DNA of 64,000 nt from Clostridium sp. Ade.TY (lineage in GTDB: Bacteria > Bacillota > Clostridia > Clostridiales > Clostridiaceae), in contig NZ_AVSV01000032.1 in assembly GCF_000498355.1 (NCBI RefSeq), positions 23,198-87,197 on the forward strand, in the 5' to 3' direction. Each line of letters begins with the position of its first letter. The stretch's first letter is position 1. Of the stretch, positions 54,843 to 64,000 are shown in pieces. Position numbers and translations under genes: made by a program. The notes below the pieces were generated by a model. The model was given only the letters and a program-made list of their open reading frames with translations. It searched no databases and was not told the origin of the DNA.

Positions 54843-56362
54843 TACATTGCCTCCATAAGTTTCTTTCTATCTATTTTTCCATTTGTATTTATTGGGAATT
54901 CCTCAACTATTTTTATACTTCTTGGAACCATATATGATTGTATTAATTTTTCCAATTCCTTTTTAATCATCATTCCATTTTTTAAATTGCTTAAGTTATT
55001 CTTTTCTTTTAATTCAACAACACCTTGAAGATATGCAATTTTTTCATCTTTATATACAGGTAATACTACTGCATTTCTTACATTAGGAACCTTACAAAGA
55101 TTGTTTTCAATATCCTCTATTTCTATTCTGAATCCATTAAGCTTTATTTGGAAATCTTTTCTACCACAATAATATATTTTACCATCTATTCTATATCCTA
55201 TATCTCCAGCTCTATAAGCTCTTTGCTTTTCGCCATTAACATCTTCATAGTAGAAAACTTCTTTTGTTTTTTCTTCATTCTTGAAATAACCTTTTGATAC
55301 TGATTTTCCAATCATTATTATTTCGCCTTTTTCTCCATCAGCTACTTCTTTTCCATCCTTATCAATGATTCTAATCTCTATTCCATCCATAGCATATCCT
55401 ATTGGAATACTTTTATCATCATTTATTATTTCATCAGTAACATCTATAGCTGTTACTGCAACAGTTGCTTCTGTAGGACCATATCCATTCATTAATCTAA
55501 GATTCGGAAATCTCTCTAAAACTTCTTTTGATAAATTCTTTGATAAAACTTCACCAAGAACTATCATTGAATTAAGCTTTGGCATCATCTTACTATTAAA
55601 GCTATCTTCATTTAAACAGATTCCGACAAATGATGGTGTTGATACCCAAAGATTTATATTTGATTCTGCAAATTGTTTAAATAACTCTTTATAATTTCCC
55701 ATAGTCTTCTTTGATAGTGAAAATAATGTTGCACCATTTATAAGTCCTCCATATAAAGCTATAACTGATACATCAAATGAATATGAAACCTGGTTCATAA
55801 TTACCATTCCACTATTATCTATTTTTAAATAATCAATAATCCACTTAGTAAAATTATCTAAGTTATTACTACTTATTTGTACTCCCTTTGGTTTTCCAGT
55901 ACTTCCTGAAGTAAATAGCATATATGCATTTTCATCTTCTTTTACCCATGCTTTTTCATCAATAACCTCATCTCTATAATCTTCCAAGATTCTATTTATA
56001 TCTTCTTTATCTAATACTGTAACCTTTGAACCAAATTCTTCTTTTGGTGATTCAGTAAAGTTAAATACTATCTTAGGCTCTACTTCTTCTGCTACTGTTA
56101 AAACTCTTTCTACAGGAAATGTTACATCTAGTGGTATATAAGCTCTTCCTGATTTTAATGCTCCTATCATACAAGGAACTATTAAATTATCTTTATTACC
56201 ATATATTATAATTGGTGTGTCATCATTATGTATTTCCCTTAAATAAGCTCCTATACTTTCTGAAAATCTATCTAAATCTTTATATGATAATTCTTCACCA
56301 TCACATTTTAAAGCTATTCTATCTGTATTCGCATATTTTTTAATCCCTTTGATTATCTCCAT
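54842..56362 (-). CDS. dltA: D-alanine--D-alanyl carrier protein ligase
   Basis: The 506-residue adenylation enzyme has the P-loop YMLFTSGSTGKPKGVQIS, NQVSYSFDVSV, MNGYGPTEATVAV, YRAGDIGYRIDGKIYYCGRKDFQIKLNGFRIE and the catalytic Lys in NGKIDRKKL near the end. It activates D-alanine with ATP and loads DltC. GGAGG precedes the ATG. It follows the small dltX gene by 18 bases. Confidence 0.97.
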   Translation of the reverse strand: MEIIKGIKKYANTDRIALKCDGEELSYKDLDRFSESIGAYLREIHNDDTPIIIYGNKDNLIVPCMIGALKSGRAYIPLDVTFPVERVLTVAEEVEPKIVFNFTESPKEEFGSKVTVLDKEDINRILEDYRDEVIDEKAWVKEDENAYMLFTSGSTGKPKGVQISSNNLDNFTKWIIDYLKIDNSGMVIMNQVSYSFDVSVIALYGGLINGATLFSLSKKTMGNYKELFKQFAESNINLWVSTPSFVGICLNEDSFNSKMMPKLNSMIVLGEVLSKNLSKEVLERFPNLRLMNGYGPTEATVAVTAIDVTDEIINDDKSIPIGYAMDGIEIRIIDKDGKEVADGEKGEIIMIGKSVSKGYFKNEEKTKEVFYYEDVNGEKQRAYRAGDIGYRIDGKIYYCGRKDFQIKLNGFRIEIEDIENNLCKVPNVRNAVVLPVYKDEKIAYLQGVVELKEKNNLSNLKNGMMIKKELEKLIQSYMVPRSIKIVEEFPINTNGKIDRKKLMEAM

Positions 56363-56380
56363 ATTAATATCCTCCTTAGA

Positions 56381-56497
56381 TTAAAACTCATTATAAATAA
56401 ATGGTATTTGTTTAAATGGTGTAAATGTTACTATTAATATAGCTGCTATTATAATTAATGTAATTATTATACTAATTATTAAATACTTGCTCTTCAT
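56381..56497 (-). CDS. dltX: DltX small membrane protein
   Basis: A 38-residue frame starts at an ATG inside the 3' end of dltD (overlap 26 bases, other frame) and ends 18 bases before dltA. It encodes MKSKYL, one hydrophobic helix (about 6-25) and the C-terminus PFIYNEF, which is the conserved ending of DltX proteins. DltX is a single-helix partner of the D-alanylation machinery whose C-terminus acts at the DltB/DltD step. No clear ribosome site precedes it, so translation is probably coupled to dltD. It is too short for usual gene finders. Confidence 0.88.
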   Translation of the reverse strand: MKSKYLIISIIITLIIIAAILIVTFTPFKQIPFIYNEF

Positions 56498-57683
56498 TGT
56501 ATTGTTCGTAGAGTTTTTTGCTGACATCTAACCATCCTCTCGTTCCTAAATGCATAACATCTCTTAAATAATAATCTTCTTTTTCTTTATCTCTTAAATC
56601 CATAACTTTAAATCCATCTTTTTTAGCTAAGTTGCCAATAACATCATAGAATTCAAATCTTTCCTTTTGAGATACACCTGCATAGTCATAATACCAAGGA
56701 TAACATGGCATTAATACTACAGTTAAATCTACACCCATTTCTTTACATACACTTAAGAAATATTTATAATCATCCATTTCTTTAGATTTTAATAAGTTGA
56801 CATTTGCATATTTATTCTTTAATTTACTTAAATGTGGTTTTAAAGTTTTATAATAATAATCTTTATCTAGCTTCTGTGGAGCATTTCCAACTCTTTTCTT
56901 AGCATCCTTAATAGCTAGAGCTTCTTCTGATTTCCAATTGAAAGGCTTTCCTAATTCTTCATCTTTTTCTGTTTTATTTTTAAGTGTTTTTAACTTTTTA
57001 TATAAAAGCCCTTTTTCTTTTAAAGTAACTTCTTTTTCTCTTAATTTAAAATAAGGATATAATAATACTTTTTCAACTTTACCTATAAATGAATTATCAT
57101 CATATAAAATTGAATAAAGTCTTTCACTTTTATATTCATCATTACCCTTTAAAAGTCTTGCTGTCTTTTTTGTTAATTCAATTTTATTTTCCTTAGAAAT
57201 CTTAGGATTATTTAAAAAAGTATAAAATTGAACTGGTGAAAATCTTCCTTGGAAGTCTTGAGGTGCAACTCCCTTTGGATGAACAAACCATTGTAAAGAT
57301 TCAAGCAATACTACCTTTTTACCTTTTATATTTGGATCTGTACTTCCTAATGTAATTGCATCTTGTAATTCTTGAGTAAAAGGTCTACCTATTGTAAAAA
57401 CCTTATTTTTACTTCTATTAGTATTAAAATAACGTGTTGGATGCTGTCTTGTTGCATGTCTTAAATCTGAAGCACCAAGCATCATTATTGCATCTTGATT
57501 CAAGAATTCATTATTTATAATTACACCTTTTCCTTTTATATCTGTTGCATATTCTCCCATAAGAGGTACTAAATTTTTTTCTTGCATTAATTTATTATTT
57601 GCATTATCTAAAAGCTTGTCTAATCCAAAAGCAAATAATACCCCTATTATTAATGGTATTATAAAATATAATAATTTTTTCAT
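56472..57683 (-). CDS. dltD: D-alanyl transfer protein DltD
   Basis: The 403-residue protein has one N-terminal membrane helix (about 5-22), a GASDLRH segment holding the catalytic Ser of its SGNH-like fold, PCYPWYYDYAGV and DVMHLGTRGW with the Asp-His pair near the end. DltD works outside the membrane in the last step of teichoic acid D-alanylation. The long frame from 57770 is not used: AGAGAGGAG lies before the ATG at 57683, where the helix starts. It is first in this operon (D-X-A-B-C), unlike the usual X-A-B-C-D order. Confidence 0.93.
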   Translation of the reverse strand: MKKLLYFIIPLIIGVLFAFGLDKLLDNANNKLMQEKNLVPLMGEYATDIKGKGVIINNEFLNQDAIMMLGASDLRHATRQHPTRYFNTNRSKNKVFTIGRPFTQELQDAITLGSTDPNIKGKKVVLLESLQWFVHPKGVAPQDFQGRFSPVQFYTFLNNPKISKENKIELTKKTARLLKGNDEYKSERLYSILYDDNSFIGKVEKVLLYPYFKLREKEVTLKEKGLLYKKLKTLKNKTEKDEELGKPFNWKSEEALAIKDAKKRVGNAPQKLDKDYYYKTLKPHLSKLKNKYANVNLLKSKEMDDYKYFLSVCKEMGVDLTVVLMPCYPWYYDYAGVSQKERFEFYDVIGNLAKKDGFKVMDLRDKEKEDYYLRDVMHLGTRGWLDVSKKLYEQYNEEQVFNN

Positions 57684-57807
57684 ACCTTGCTCCTCTCTTA
57701 AAGTTACATAAAGTCTCTGAAATAAATAAATTCCATTTGAAATATTATTACTATTTTTAATAATATTCAATTACATTAATTTAATTGTTTTTAACAAATT
57801 GTAAACA

Positions 57808-57832
57808 GTACCTTAAGTACTTCTTAAGGTAC
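57808..57832 (-). promoter_or_regulatory. Inverted repeat in the dlt upstream region
   Basis: GTACCTTAAG and CTTAAGGTAC flank TACTT. No T-run follows on the minus strand, so it is more likely an operator or leader hairpin than a terminator. It lies about 125 bases before dltD. Confidence 0.5.
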
Positions 57833-58078
57833 ATTTATACAATAATAAAAATCCACCTTACAATGCCATTTTACAGCGTTCTTATATGTGTTTAAGTTAT
57901 GCTATTTTACCAAATAATTAACTAACTATTCATTTTTAATATAGCACTTTATTTACAATTTTTTCAATTAAAATACTTTTATCTACTTTCCCTAATAATT
58001 ATAAAATGTATAAATTTTATATACAATTACAAAACAAAGTCAAAATTATTACAATAATTAATAATGTAATTCACAAAT

Positions 58079-58121
58079 TAAGGGCAATCTGAACTTTATT
58101 TCAAATTCAAATTGCCCTTAA
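58079..58121 (-). terminator. Hairpin after the DUF1667 gene
   Basis: TTAAGGGCAATTTGAA pairs with TTCAGATTGCCCTTAA (one wobble) around an 11-base loop about 55 bases past the stop. The following T-run is weak. Confidence 0.65.
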
Positions 58122-58175
58122 GAGGTACGTTGTGTGATTAAATTTTATTTTTAATAAGCTATAATAGCTTCTTAC

Positions 58176-58529
58176 CTACACAGCTTCTATGTTTCTACTA
58201 GCAACTACGTCTACACCTGTTCCTAGTACATCCTTAATAACTATATCTCCCATTTTCACTGGAGCCTTTATTGTTGTTTCATTTATAACCTTCATACATT
58301 CAAAATTTAAAGGTTTTGGAATTGCTCCATTTGTTTTTACTGGTATTACTGGAAGTTCTCCACCTTCTACCTTTACTGTTGAAGTTACAACTCTAACTGG
58401 ATTTGTAACTTCATTTAATCCATATATTTCACCACGTTTACAAGTATTACCTGTAACTGTTTTTTTATCTGTATCTACTTTTAAATGACATCCCATTGGA
58501 CAACTTATGCAAATTAATTCCCTAATCAT
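58176..58529 (-). CDS. DUF1667 protein, third subunit of a glycerol-3-phosphate dehydrogenase-like set
   Basis: The 117-residue protein has ICISCPMGCHLKV and GNTCKRGEIYG, a CxxCxxxC...C pattern that probably binds an iron-sulfur cluster, followed by the VTNPVRVVTSTV segment typical of DUF1667. In clostridia this family follows a GlpO-like flavoprotein and a second FAD protein, as here, and is thought to pass electrons from glycerol-3-phosphate oxidation. A 229-base gap with a small hairpin separates it from the upstream gene. Confidence 0.88.
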   Translation of the reverse strand: MIRELICISCPMGCHLKVDTDKKTVTGNTCKRGEIYGLNEVTNPVRVVTSTVKVEGGELPVIPVKTNGAIPKPLNFECMKVINETTIKAPVKMGDIVIKDVLGTGVDVVASRNIEAV

Positions 58530-58717
58530 CGATTTTCACCGTCCTATAATTTACTCTATTTTATTAATTCTCTTTAAACAATTAAATTTCCGTATCTTTC
58601 TGTACTTATTTATAAAGGTTGTTTTTCACTACTAATTTGGTTGTTTTTCATTGTACTTAAATTTTTAACATGTAACTTTTTTATTTTTAGGTTGTGATTT
58701 TTTATGAAAACTTTATC

Positions 58718-58744
58718 TAGAAGGAGATTTAAAAGCTCCCTCTA
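58718..58744 (-). other. Hairpin between the second flavoprotein and DUF1667 genes
   Basis: TAGAGGGAG pairs with CTCCTTCTA (one wobble) around a 9-base loop, without a T-run. It lies directly after the stop at 58759 and could adjust mRNA stability or expression of the last gene. Confidence 0.4.
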
Positions 58745-58758
58745 AATATACTTTTATA

Positions 58759-60000
58759 CTATTCTAATGATATTGTAATATCACCTTTTACTCCTTCAAG
58801 AAGCTTCTTTGGTAATATTATTTTTTCCATTTCTGATGGAGCTAGATGTTTTCTCTTAAAGCTTGCTATTTCTCTATCTCCTTCTCTTACAACTAATGCT
58901 TTATCATGGTATATGTTATTTACTCTCATAAATACAGTCATACTTCCATCTATAGCGTCAGCATTAAATCTTTGAGGTACTGTATAATTTACATTTTGAC
59001 CATTTATTATATTTATTGTTTCGCCTTTATTTAACTGATCTTTAATATATTTTGCAGCTGATTTACCTGCATGTTTTGATTCTTGAGTAACAAAATCAAC
59101 TAAGTCATGAACGTGAACTACGTTACCACAAGCAAAGATTCCATCTATTGATGTTTCCATACTTTCTGATACTATAAGTCCATTTGTTCTCATATCTTTT
59201 GTAATACCTGCTTTTGTAGATAATTCATTTTCAGGAATTAATCCAACTGATAAAAGTAAAGTATCTACATCAAATTCTTTTTCTGTTCCTTTGATTGGTC
59301 TTCTATTTTTATCAACTTCAGCTATTATTACTTTTTCTAATCTTTCTTTACCAACAATATCAACAACAGTATGTGATAAGTATAGTGGTATATCATAGTC
59401 TTCTAAACATTGTACTATATTTCTGTTTAATCCATTTGAATATGGCATAAGTTCTACAACACCATAAACCTTAGCTCCTTCAAGAGTCATTCTTCTTGCC
59501 ATTATAAGTCCAATATCACCTGATCCTAATATTAAAACTTTCTTTCCTGGCATATATCCTTCCATATTGATATATCTTTGAGCTGCTCCTGCAGTAAATA
59601 CTCCAGATGGTCTATCTCCAGGTATATTTATAGCACCTCTAGTTCTCTCTCTACATCCCATTGCAAGAATTATAGCTTTTGCACTTAGTACTATATAACC
59701 TTCTTCTTCGTTTATAGCATGAACATTTTTATTTTCATCTATATCAAGAACCATTGTACCAAGCTTAACTTCAACATTTGTATCTTCTAGCATGTTTATA
59801 AATTTTTGTGCATATTCAGGGCCAGTTAATTCTTCTTTAAATGTATGAAGTCCAAAACCATTGTGTATACATTGATTTAATATTCCTCCAAGTTCTTTGT
59901 CTCTTTCTATAATTAAAATCTTCTTTACTCCATCATTGTATGCTTCATAAGCTGCTGCAAGTCCTGCAGGGCCTCCTCCAACTACTATTAAATCGTACAT
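58759..60000 (-). CDS. FAD-dependent pyridine nucleotide-disulfide-like oxidoreductase (GlpB-like partner)
   Basis: The 413-residue protein has the FAD motif VVGGGPAGLAAAYEA, a second dinucleotide motif ILGSGDIGLIMARR and a late FAD-binding segment GIFACGNVVHVHDLVDFV. It likely links electrons from the glycerol-3-phosphate oxidising subunit to NAD(P) or another acceptor. It lies 11 bases after the larger flavoprotein gene. It lacks the CxxC redox pair of classical disulfide reductases in the usual place. Function in glycerol use is inferred from operon context. Confidence 0.88.
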   Translation of the reverse strand: MYDLIVVGGGPAGLAAAYEAYNDGVKKILIIERDKELGGILNQCIHNGFGLHTFKEELTGPEYAQKFINMLEDTNVEVKLGTMVLDIDENKNVHAINEEEGYIVLSAKAIILAMGCRERTRGAINIPGDRPSGVFTAGAAQRYINMEGYMPGKKVLILGSGDIGLIMARRMTLEGAKVYGVVELMPYSNGLNRNIVQCLEDYDIPLYLSHTVVDIVGKERLEKVIIAEVDKNRRPIKGTEKEFDVDTLLLSVGLIPENELSTKAGITKDMRTNGLIVSESMETSIDGIFACGNVVHVHDLVDFVTQESKHAGKSAAKYIKDQLNKGETINIINGQNVNYTVPQRFNADAIDGSMTVFMRVNNIYHDKALVVREGDREIASFKRKHLAPSEMEKIILPKKLLEGVKGDITISLE

Positions 60001-60011
60001 AACTACCCCTC

Positions 60012-61445
60012 CTATTTTGTTTTTCCTACTAATATATATGAACCATCTTTTTCTAGATTAATATCTTCTAATGCAATACCTAATTCTCTAGCTATAATTT
60101 CTTGAACTCTTGGTCCACAGAAACCACCTTGACATCTTCCCATTCCTGGTCTACATCTTCTCTTAACGCCATCTAATGTCATATTTTTATCAAAACATCT
60201 GTGTATAGCATCAACTATTTCACCTTCTGTTATGCTTTCACATCTACAAACTATTTTTCCGTATCTTGGATCTTTCTTAATTATTTCTGCTTTTTCTTCT
60301 GGTGATAATTCCATGAATCTTATTTCTTTTCTAACACCATTGAAATTTTTATTTTCTTCTAATTCTAATCCACAACCTTCTAATATTTTAACAACATCTT
60401 CAGCAATTGCTGGCGCTGATGAAAGTCCTGGTGATTTTATTCCGGCAACATCTATAAAGTTTTTCACATCTTCTGCTTCTTCCACTATAAAGTCTCCTCT
60501 ATCTGGTGTTGCTCTAAGTCCTGCAAAGTTTCTAATTGATTCTCTAAAATTAACCTTTTTAGTTGTTCTCATTGATGTTTCTCTTATATAATCTAGTCTA
60601 TCACCTTTTGTTTTTGTATCTTCTTTATCATCTAAATCTTCTGCATCTGGTCCAACTAATAGGTTTCCATGAACTGTTGGTGTTACTAATATTCCTTTAC
60701 CAAGTTTTGATGGACATTGGAATATTGTATGGCTTACTATATTGCCTTGAGTTTTATCCATTACAAAGTATTCACCTTTTCTTGGAATTATTTTAAAGCT
60801 TTCTTTGCAGATTAAATTATGTATATCGTCTGCATGAATTCCTGCTGCATTAATTACATATTTAGCTTCGATTGTTTGTCCATTTTTTGTTGTTATTTTA
60901 AATATATCATTTTCTTTCTTTATGTCTGTTACTTCAGCTTTTAATATTAAGTCTCCTCCATTTGATACACCATTTTCCATAAGTGCTATTGTATATTCAA
61001 ATGGTCCAACAATACCACCTGTTGGTGCATATAAAGCTCCAACAACTTCTTCACTTAAGTTTGGCTCTCTTTCTAGAAGCTCTTCTTTGTTTAAGATTTG
61101 TAGTCCTTTAACTCCAATTTTATTTCCATTTTCATATAATGCTTTTATAGTTTCCATATCTTCGTCTGAGAAACCAATTATTAATGAACCATTTCTTTTA
61201 AAAGGTACATCTAATTCCTTACAAAGATCTTCAAACATTTCATTTCCTTTTACATTATACTTTGCCATTAATGTCCCAACTTTTGGGTCATAACCTGCGT
61301 GAACAATTGCTGAATTCGCTTTTGATGTTCCCATTGATACGTCATTTTCTTTTTCTAATACTGCTACCTTTAAATTGTATTTTGTAAGTTCTCTGAATAT
61401 TGAAGCTCCTATAACTCCTGCTCCTATAATTGCAACATCATACAT
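60012..61445 (-). CDS. GlpA/GlpO-like glycerol-3-phosphate dehydrogenase with BFD-type iron-sulfur domain
   Basis: The 477-residue protein begins VAIIGAGVIGASIFREL (FAD), has a DAO-type substrate domain (KANSAIVHAGYDP, AGIHADDIH) and ends with a BFD-like [2Fe-2S] domain: VCRCESITEGEIVDA then RRCRPGMGRCQGGFCGP with four cysteines. It should oxidise glycerol 3-phosphate to dihydroxyacetone phosphate. It is first of three genes behind a strong sigma-A promoter and a leader terminator. GGAGG precedes the ATG. Confidence 0.9.
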   Translation of the reverse strand: MYDVAIIGAGVIGASIFRELTKYNLKVAVLEKENDVSMGTSKANSAIVHAGYDPKVGTLMAKYNVKGNEMFEDLCKELDVPFKRNGSLIIGFSDEDMETIKALYENGNKIGVKGLQILNKEELLEREPNLSEEVVGALYAPTGGIVGPFEYTIALMENGVSNGGDLILKAEVTDIKKENDIFKITTKNGQTIEAKYVINAAGIHADDIHNLICKESFKIIPRKGEYFVMDKTQGNIVSHTIFQCPSKLGKGILVTPTVHGNLLVGPDAEDLDDKEDTKTKGDRLDYIRETSMRTTKKVNFRESIRNFAGLRATPDRGDFIVEEAEDVKNFIDVAGIKSPGLSSAPAIAEDVVKILEGCGLELEENKNFNGVRKEIRFMELSPEEKAEIIKKDPRYGKIVCRCESITEGEIVDAIHRCFDKNMTLDGVKRRCRPGMGRCQGGFCGPRVQEIIARELGIALEDINLEKDGSYILVGKTK

Positions 61446-61485
61446 AAATAAAACCTCCTAGAATGTGCTTTATAATTTTTTAAAA

Positions 61486-61542
61486 GCAAAAAAAGTCAAG
61501 CAAAAACTAAGGATTATTAATCCCTAATTTATGTGCTTGACT
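61486..61542 (-). terminator. Leader terminator, likely GlpP antitermination target
   Basis: On the minus strand AGTCAAGCA and TGCTTGACT enclose an inner stem (TTAGGGATT with AATCCTTAG), followed by TTTTTTT. It sits between the sigma-A promoter at 61579-61607 and the GlpA/GlpO-like gene, that is, in the mRNA leader, where GlpP is known to act in other Firmicutes. Confidence 0.8.
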
Positions 61543-61578
61543 CTAATTCTCTTAACACTCATATTATATTATGGTTAT

Positions 61579-61607
61579 ATAATAGCATAGATTTTTGCTA
61601 TTGTCAA
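61579..61607 (-). promoter_or_regulatory. Sigma-A promoter of the glycerol-3-phosphate dehydrogenase operon
   Basis: Minus strand TTGACA (61602-61607), 17-base spacer, TATTAT (61579-61584). Near-perfect sigma-A boxes. Confidence 0.88.
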
Positions 61608-61616
61608 ACGTTTTCA
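61602..61616 (-). promoter_or_regulatory. cre-like site (CcpA) overlapping the -35 box
   Basis: Minus strand TGAAAACGTTTGACA: a perfect TGAAAACG half and an imperfect second half. It covers the -35 box, so binding would repress. One base off the full cre consensus. Confidence 0.55.
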
Positions 61617-61650
61617 TTGATAATTTTCAAATAAAAACTACCTTTTATTT

Positions 61651-63186
<1,536 letters not shown>

Positions 63187-63250
63187 TTATATAATATATA
63201 GTATTTAAAAATTATAAATATATTTCTTTATTAACTATTAAATACTATAT

Positions 63251-63808
63251 TTACATATCCCATATTTCTCTCTTAGTTGTTGAAACTGATGCTGCTCCTG
63301 AACTTAACGCCATCATTACTTCTTCTTTTTTTTCTACAAGTCCACCACAAATTACTGGTTTTTCAGAACCCTTTGTAACTTGATGAATAACCTTTGGTAT
63401 AAGACCTGGCAATATTTCTACCGCATCAATATCTGCTAATAAATGATTTTTAACATTTTTAAGTGATATAGTATCAAATACAAAACTTCTTTGTATTGCT
63501 ATAAAACCATTTTCTTTAGCAAATCTTATTGTTTGAGGTTTTGTACTAATAATTCCCTTGAATTTAGTTTCTTTCTTTAAAAATTTAATTGCCGCTTCCC
63601 TTTGATTTAATCCATCAATTAAATCAATGTGTACAATTCCAATTTTATTATTAGCTTCTATTATGTCACTTATTTCTTTTATATTGAGAACGTCACCAAA
63701 AAGAACAAATATAATTTCTATATTTGAATTTATAGCCACCTTTAAGTCCTCAAAATCTTTTACTGCTGCTATTACTGGATTATCTGCTAAAATTTCCTTA
63801 AAATTCAT
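63251..63808 (-). CDS. glpP: Glycerol uptake operon antiterminator GlpP
   Basis: The 185-residue protein reads FKEILADNPVIAAVKD, EIIFVLFGDVLNI, IGIVHIDLIDGLNQRE, GIISTKPQ, AIQRSFVFDT, EILPGLIPKVI and ICGGLVEKKEEVM, matching GlpP across its barrel-like fold. It binds leader RNA when glycerol 3-phosphate is present and prevents early termination. The open frame extends to 63880, but that would cover its own -35/-10 boxes; GGGGCGAG before the ATG at 63808 decides the start. Confidence 0.93.
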   Translation of the reverse strand: MNFKEILADNPVIAAVKDFEDLKVAINSNIEIIFVLFGDVLNIKEISDIIEANNKIGIVHIDLIDGLNQREAAIKFLKKETKFKGIISTKPQTIRFAKENGFIAIQRSFVFDTISLKNVKNHLLADIDAVEILPGLIPKVIHQVTKGSEKPVICGGLVEKKEEVMMALSSGAASVSTTKREIWDM

Positions 63809-63851
63809 ACTCTCGCCCCTATCACATTTGTAAATGTTTTCTACGTTTTTT

Positions 63852-63880
63852 ATTATGTCATCTATTAAAATATATGTCAA
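63852..63880 (-). promoter_or_regulatory. Sigma-A promoter of glpP-glpK
   Basis: Minus strand TTGACA (63875-63880), 17-base spacer, CATAAT (63852-63857), giving a short leader of about 37 bases before the glpP ATG. Confidence 0.82.
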
Positions 63881-64000
63881 TTATGATAATTAATTAACAT
63901 TTTTCTATTATTTTATTTAATTTATTTATAAACGGCTAAAAATCAATGGATTTTATTAATTTTAAAAATAAATAATTCAAATATATTTTTAAAATAAATT

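Larger units (their letters stand above)
57684..58175. other. Intergenic region with the dlt leader and the glycerol operon terminator
   Basis: No gene is supported. It contains a perfect 10-bp inverted repeat at 57808-57832 upstream of dltD and a terminator-like hairpin at 58079-58121 after the DUF1667 gene. Confidence 0.6.

Noticed and set aside
60232..61293. Plus-strand frames of 77-123 codons
   Set aside because: All lie antisense to the GlpA/GlpO-like gene, whose motifs are intact; none has a ribosome site.
63809..63880. Longer GlpP start at 63880
   Set aside because: It would place the -35 and -10 boxes of the gene inside its own coding region, and the good ribosome site is at the ATG at 63808.

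Overview
The window is a low-GC, AT-rich stretch with strong GGAGG-type ribosome binding sites, many rho-independent hairpins and gene families typical of Clostridium sensu stricto; the overall gene content resembles Clostridium perfringens, but that is an inference from family content, not a database match. About 54 genes are supported and nearly all lie on the minus strand, so operons read from high to low coordinates. No rRNA, tRNA, CRISPR array, insertion sequence or prophage was seen.

Layout. (1) 1-5.9 kb: the proximal part of a capsule operon: chain-length regulator CpsC, tyrosine kinase CpsD, PHP-type phosphatase CpsB, a WbpM/CapD-type sugar dehydratase, an initiating sugar-phosphate transferase, an epimerase/reductase and the start of a glycosyltransferase cut by the window edge. 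(2) 6.5-19.7 kb: a second polysaccharide unit with its own dehydratase, a sugar aminotransferase, its own initiating transferase, two glycosyltransferases, three LicD-family transferases, a polymerase, a flippase, and a class V aminotransferase plus nucleotidyltransferase pair that resembles a split PntC (aminoethylphosphonate activation). (3) 20.2-24.4 kb: a GtrA/GtrB/GT-C glycosylation trio and UDP-GlcNAc 2-epimerase. (4) 24.4-25.4 kb: one kilobase without genes that carries a roughly 100-bp repeat in direct and inverted copies. (5) 25.4-35 kb: prfC, a zinc-ribbon/TM2 protein, a large surface protein (cell-wall-binding repeats, leucine-rich repeats, transglutaminase-like core, F5/8C domain), malic enzyme and a PepV-type dipeptidase.

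(6) 35-45.7 kb is the most interesting part. A sigma-54 activator with a GTFTGA loop lies among three operons, each preceded by a textbook -24/-12 element (TTGGCAY-N-TTGC with GG-N10-GC spacing). The operons encode a cytoplasmic glycosylasparaginase/isoaspartyl peptidase with a short GrdB-like protein; an RDD membrane protein, PTS EIIB and EIIC, a second GrdB-like protein and two M42 aminopeptidases; and aspartate ammonia-lyase. The simplest reading is one regulon for importing and dismantling an aspartyl or asparaginyl conjugate (for example a glycosyl-asparagine or aspartyl peptide), ending with aspartate converted to fumarate and ammonia.

(7) 46-52.5 kb: a NadR-like ATPase behind twin palindromes, a DHA2-type MFS exporter, and a GH4/GH1 phospho-beta-glucosidase pair with an RpiR regulator. 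(8) 52.9-57.7 kb: a small unknown gene and the teichoic acid D-alanylation operon in the order dltD-dltX-dltA-dltB-dltC, including a 38-residue DltX gene overlapping dltD. (9) 58.2-63.9 kb: glycerol use: the GlpP antiterminator, glycerol kinase, and a three-gene glycerol-3-phosphate dehydrogenase-like set behind a strong sigma-A promoter, a cre-like site and a leader terminator that is the likely GlpP target.
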